Origin: an uncultured Campylobacter sp. | Lineage (GTDB): Bacteria; Campylobacterota; Campylobacteria; Campylobacterales; Campylobacteraceae | Direction: 5' to 3' | DNA length: 64,000 nucleotides | Assembly: GCF_938039245.1 (NCBI RefSeq) | Contig: NZ_CALHVN010000026.1 | Coordinates: 34,173-98,172, forward strand | Shown here: piece after piece, positions 62,596 to 64,000 of the stretch | Numbering within the stretch: the stretch's first letter is position 1 | Layout: each line of letters opens with the position of its first letter | Made by a program: the position numbers and the translations under genes | Notes under the pieces: generated by a model | Seen by the model: only the letters and a program-made list of their open reading frames with translations | Databases searched by the model: none | Told to the model about the DNA's origin: nothing

Positions 62596-64000
62596 TTGAG
62601 AAGCGACATCATCAAAAAAGGCTATACGCGCGCGCCGCACAGAAGCTTGCTAAGAGCGACGGGGTTAAAAGACGAGGACTTTGAAAAGCCGTTTATCGGC
62701 GTAGCAAATAGCTTTATCGAGATCATCCCGGGGCACTTTTTCCTTAACAAATACTCCGAAATTTTAAAAGACGAGATCCGCAAAAACGACTGCGTGCCGT
62801 TTGAGTTTAACTGCATCGGCGTGGACGACGGCATCGCGATGGGGCACAGCGGTATGCTTTATAGCCTACCTAGCCGCGAGCTAATCGCAAATTCGATCGA
62901 AACGGTGATGAACGCTCATCAGCTAGACGCGCTTGTCTGCATGCCAAACTGCGATAAAATAGTGCCCGGCATGGTTATGGGCGCGCTTCGCGTGAACGTA
63001 CCGACGGTTTTTGTTAGCGGCGGCCCGATGAAAAAGGGCTACACCAAAAAAGGCGAGCCGATCGATCTATCTACGGCGTTTGAGGCGGTGGGTAAATTTG
63101 AAACCAAAGAGATCAGCGCCGAGGAGCTAAAAGAGATCGAGTGCAAAGCCTGTCCAAGCGGCGGCAGCTGCTCGGGGATGTTTACGGCAAACTCGATGAA
63201 CACGCTATGCGAAGCGATGGGTATCGCGCTAAAAGGCAACGGCACCGTGCCGGCTCTTACGCCCGAGCGCGAGGAGCTCATCAGGCAGGCCGGGCGGCGA
63301 ATTTGCGAGATCGCGCTAGATGAAAAATATAAAATCCGCAACATCGTGAACGAAAAATCTATCCAAAACGCCCTCGTAGTCGATATGGCGATGGGCGGCA
63401 GCAGCAACACCGTGCTGCACATCCTAGCTATCGCGCGCGAAGCTGGGGTAAATTTGCAAATCGCAAGCCTAAACGACATCAGCCGCAAGATCGCCCACAT
63501 CGCTAAAATCAGCCCGAGCTTGCCAAATATCCACATGGAGGATATCGACCGCGCGGGCGGCCTAAGCGCCGTGATAAACGAAATTTCGCGCCGCGACAAC
63601 GGACTGCTGGATCTGGGCGCGCCGACGGTCACGGGCGAGAGTCTGGGCGAGCGCGTGGGCGCTAGCGTCATAAAAGACGAATCGGTCATCCATAAGGTCG
63701 AAAACGCCTATTCGGACGTGGGCGGACTGGCGATTTTGTTTGGAAATTTAGCCGAGCAAGGCTGCGTCATAAAAACCGCGGGCATCATCGGCGAGCGTAA
63801 ATTTAGCGGCAAGGCCGTGTGCTTTAACAGCCAAGACGAGGCGATAGAGGGCATCTCAAAGGGCAAAGTCGGTAAAGGCGACGTAGTCGTCATCCGCTAC
63901 GAAGGGCCGCGCGGAGGCCCGGGTATGCAAGAGATGCTAAGCCCTACGAGCCTAATCATGGGGCGAGGCCTGGGCGCGGACGTGGCGCTGATCACGGACG
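62596..64000 (+). CDS. ilvD: Dihydroxy-acid dehydratase (3' end outside window)
   Basis: The first 468 residues of IlvD. The start is a TTG (reading [20 protein letters not shown] next), with AAAAGG eight bases upstream; no ATG is available in that frame before conserved sequence starts. Iron-sulfur ligands are in [11 protein letters not shown] and [17 protein letters not shown]. It makes 2-keto acids for valine, leucine and isoleucine. The frame is open at the right edge; the missing part should be about 90 residues, judging from the usual Campylobacter length of around 560. Confidence 0.92.
   Translation, partial: MRSDIIKKGYTRAPHRSLLRATGLKDEDFEKPFIGVANSFIEIIPGHFFLNKYSEILKDEIRKNDCVPFEFNCIGVDDGIAMGHSGMLYSLPSRELIANSIETVMNAHQLDALVCMPNCDKIVPGMVMGALRVNVPTVFVSGGPMKKGYTKKGEPIDLSTAFEAVGKFETKEISAEELKEIECKACPSGGSCSGMFTANSMNTLCEAMGIALKGNGTVPALTPEREELIRQAGRRICEIALDEKYKIRNIVNEKSIQNALVVDMAMGGSSNTVLHILAIAREAGVNLQIASLNDISRKIAHIAKISPSLPNIHMEDIDRAGGLSAVINEISRRDNGLLDLGAPTVTGESLGERVGASVIKDESVIHKVENAYSDVGGLAILFGNLAEQGCVIKTAGIIGERKFSGKAVCFNSQDEAIEGISKGKVGKGDVVVIRYEGPRGGPGMQEMLSPTSLIMGRGLGADVALITD

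Noticed and set aside
63039..63689. Long minus-strand frame opposite ilvD
   Set aside because: Shadow of the GC-rich ilvD coding strand; low-complexity Ser/Arg product and ilvD motifs are clear on the plus strand.

Overview
The window looks like chromosome from a high-GC Campylobacter, most like the C. showae / C. rectus group. The reasons are gene content and order: the cmeR-cmeABC efflux locus sits next to ccoG, rpsU, a UPF0323 lipoprotein, a glutathionylspermidine-synthase-like gene, a 2-hydroxyacid dehydrogenase and yajQ, which is the order I recall from C. jejuni Cj0365c-Cj0374. A secG / frr / pyrE / RDD / Bax-inhibitor / carbonic anhydrase / MscS neighbourhood also matches C. jejuni Cj0232c-Cj0238. 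There are no rRNA or tRNA genes and no insertion sequences that I can recognise. The 8-mers around AAATTT (CAAATTTG, TAAATTTA) are conspicuously frequent everywhere.

Layout. 1-2.7 kb: end of an acyl-CoA ligase, an AAA+ ATPase and a small membrane protein. 2.7-6.9 kb: a pair of bacterial dynamin-like GTPases. 7.2-8.8 kb: three decayed genes with single-base frameshifts. 9-10.3 kb: a HemN/ChuW-like radical SAM enzyme. 10.6-16.1 kb: a seven-gene leftward operon (HTH protein, UPF0323 lipoprotein, glutathionylspermidine-synthase-like, 2-hydroxyacid dehydrogenase, yajQ, two membrane proteins), preceded by rpsU. 16.5-19.5 kb: a Tat-exported flavoprotein divergent from ccoG. 19.5-26 kb: cmeR and cmeABC. 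26.6-30.8 kb: a frameshifted membrane protein, a VirD4/TraD-like ATPase, an RDD protein and pyrE. 30.9-37.3 kb: two CRISPR arrays (38 and 5 repeats) with duplicated leaders, a lone inverted repeat-like unit, and between the arrays mqnA and a quinone oxidoreductase; no cas gene is present. 37.7-45.3 kb: thiD, frr, a polysaccharide deacetylase, secG, a ThiD2-like gene, a Bax-inhibitor-like gene, then carbonic anhydrase, MscS and an acidic mini-protein. 45.5-51 kb: an unknown protein behind a consensus sigma-28 promoter, a diguanylate cyclase and a DctPQM TRAP transporter. 51.6-54.8 kb: sodB, a lipoprotein, thyX and a Doc-type toxin with a tiny upstream partner. 54.8-59.1 kb: flgE behind a sigma-54 promoter, a long palindrome and an NhaC-family antiporter. 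60-64 kb: an SGNH-like/MBOAT O-acylation pair and the start of ilvD.

Functionally the genes are mostly housekeeping and envelope functions: multidrug efflux, membrane tethering, flagellar hook, dicarboxylate uptake, menaquinone (futalosine route), thiamin, pyrimidine and branched-chain amino-acid synthesis. The accessory part is the CRISPR block, which appears to be inserted between frr and pyrE relative to C. jejuni. The observations I would follow first are the sigma-28-driven unknown gene, the cas-less twin arrays with the solitary inverted repeat, the 82-bp palindrome upstream of flgE, and a set of one-base indels in short homopolymers that break five genes and may be either real decay or assembly error.
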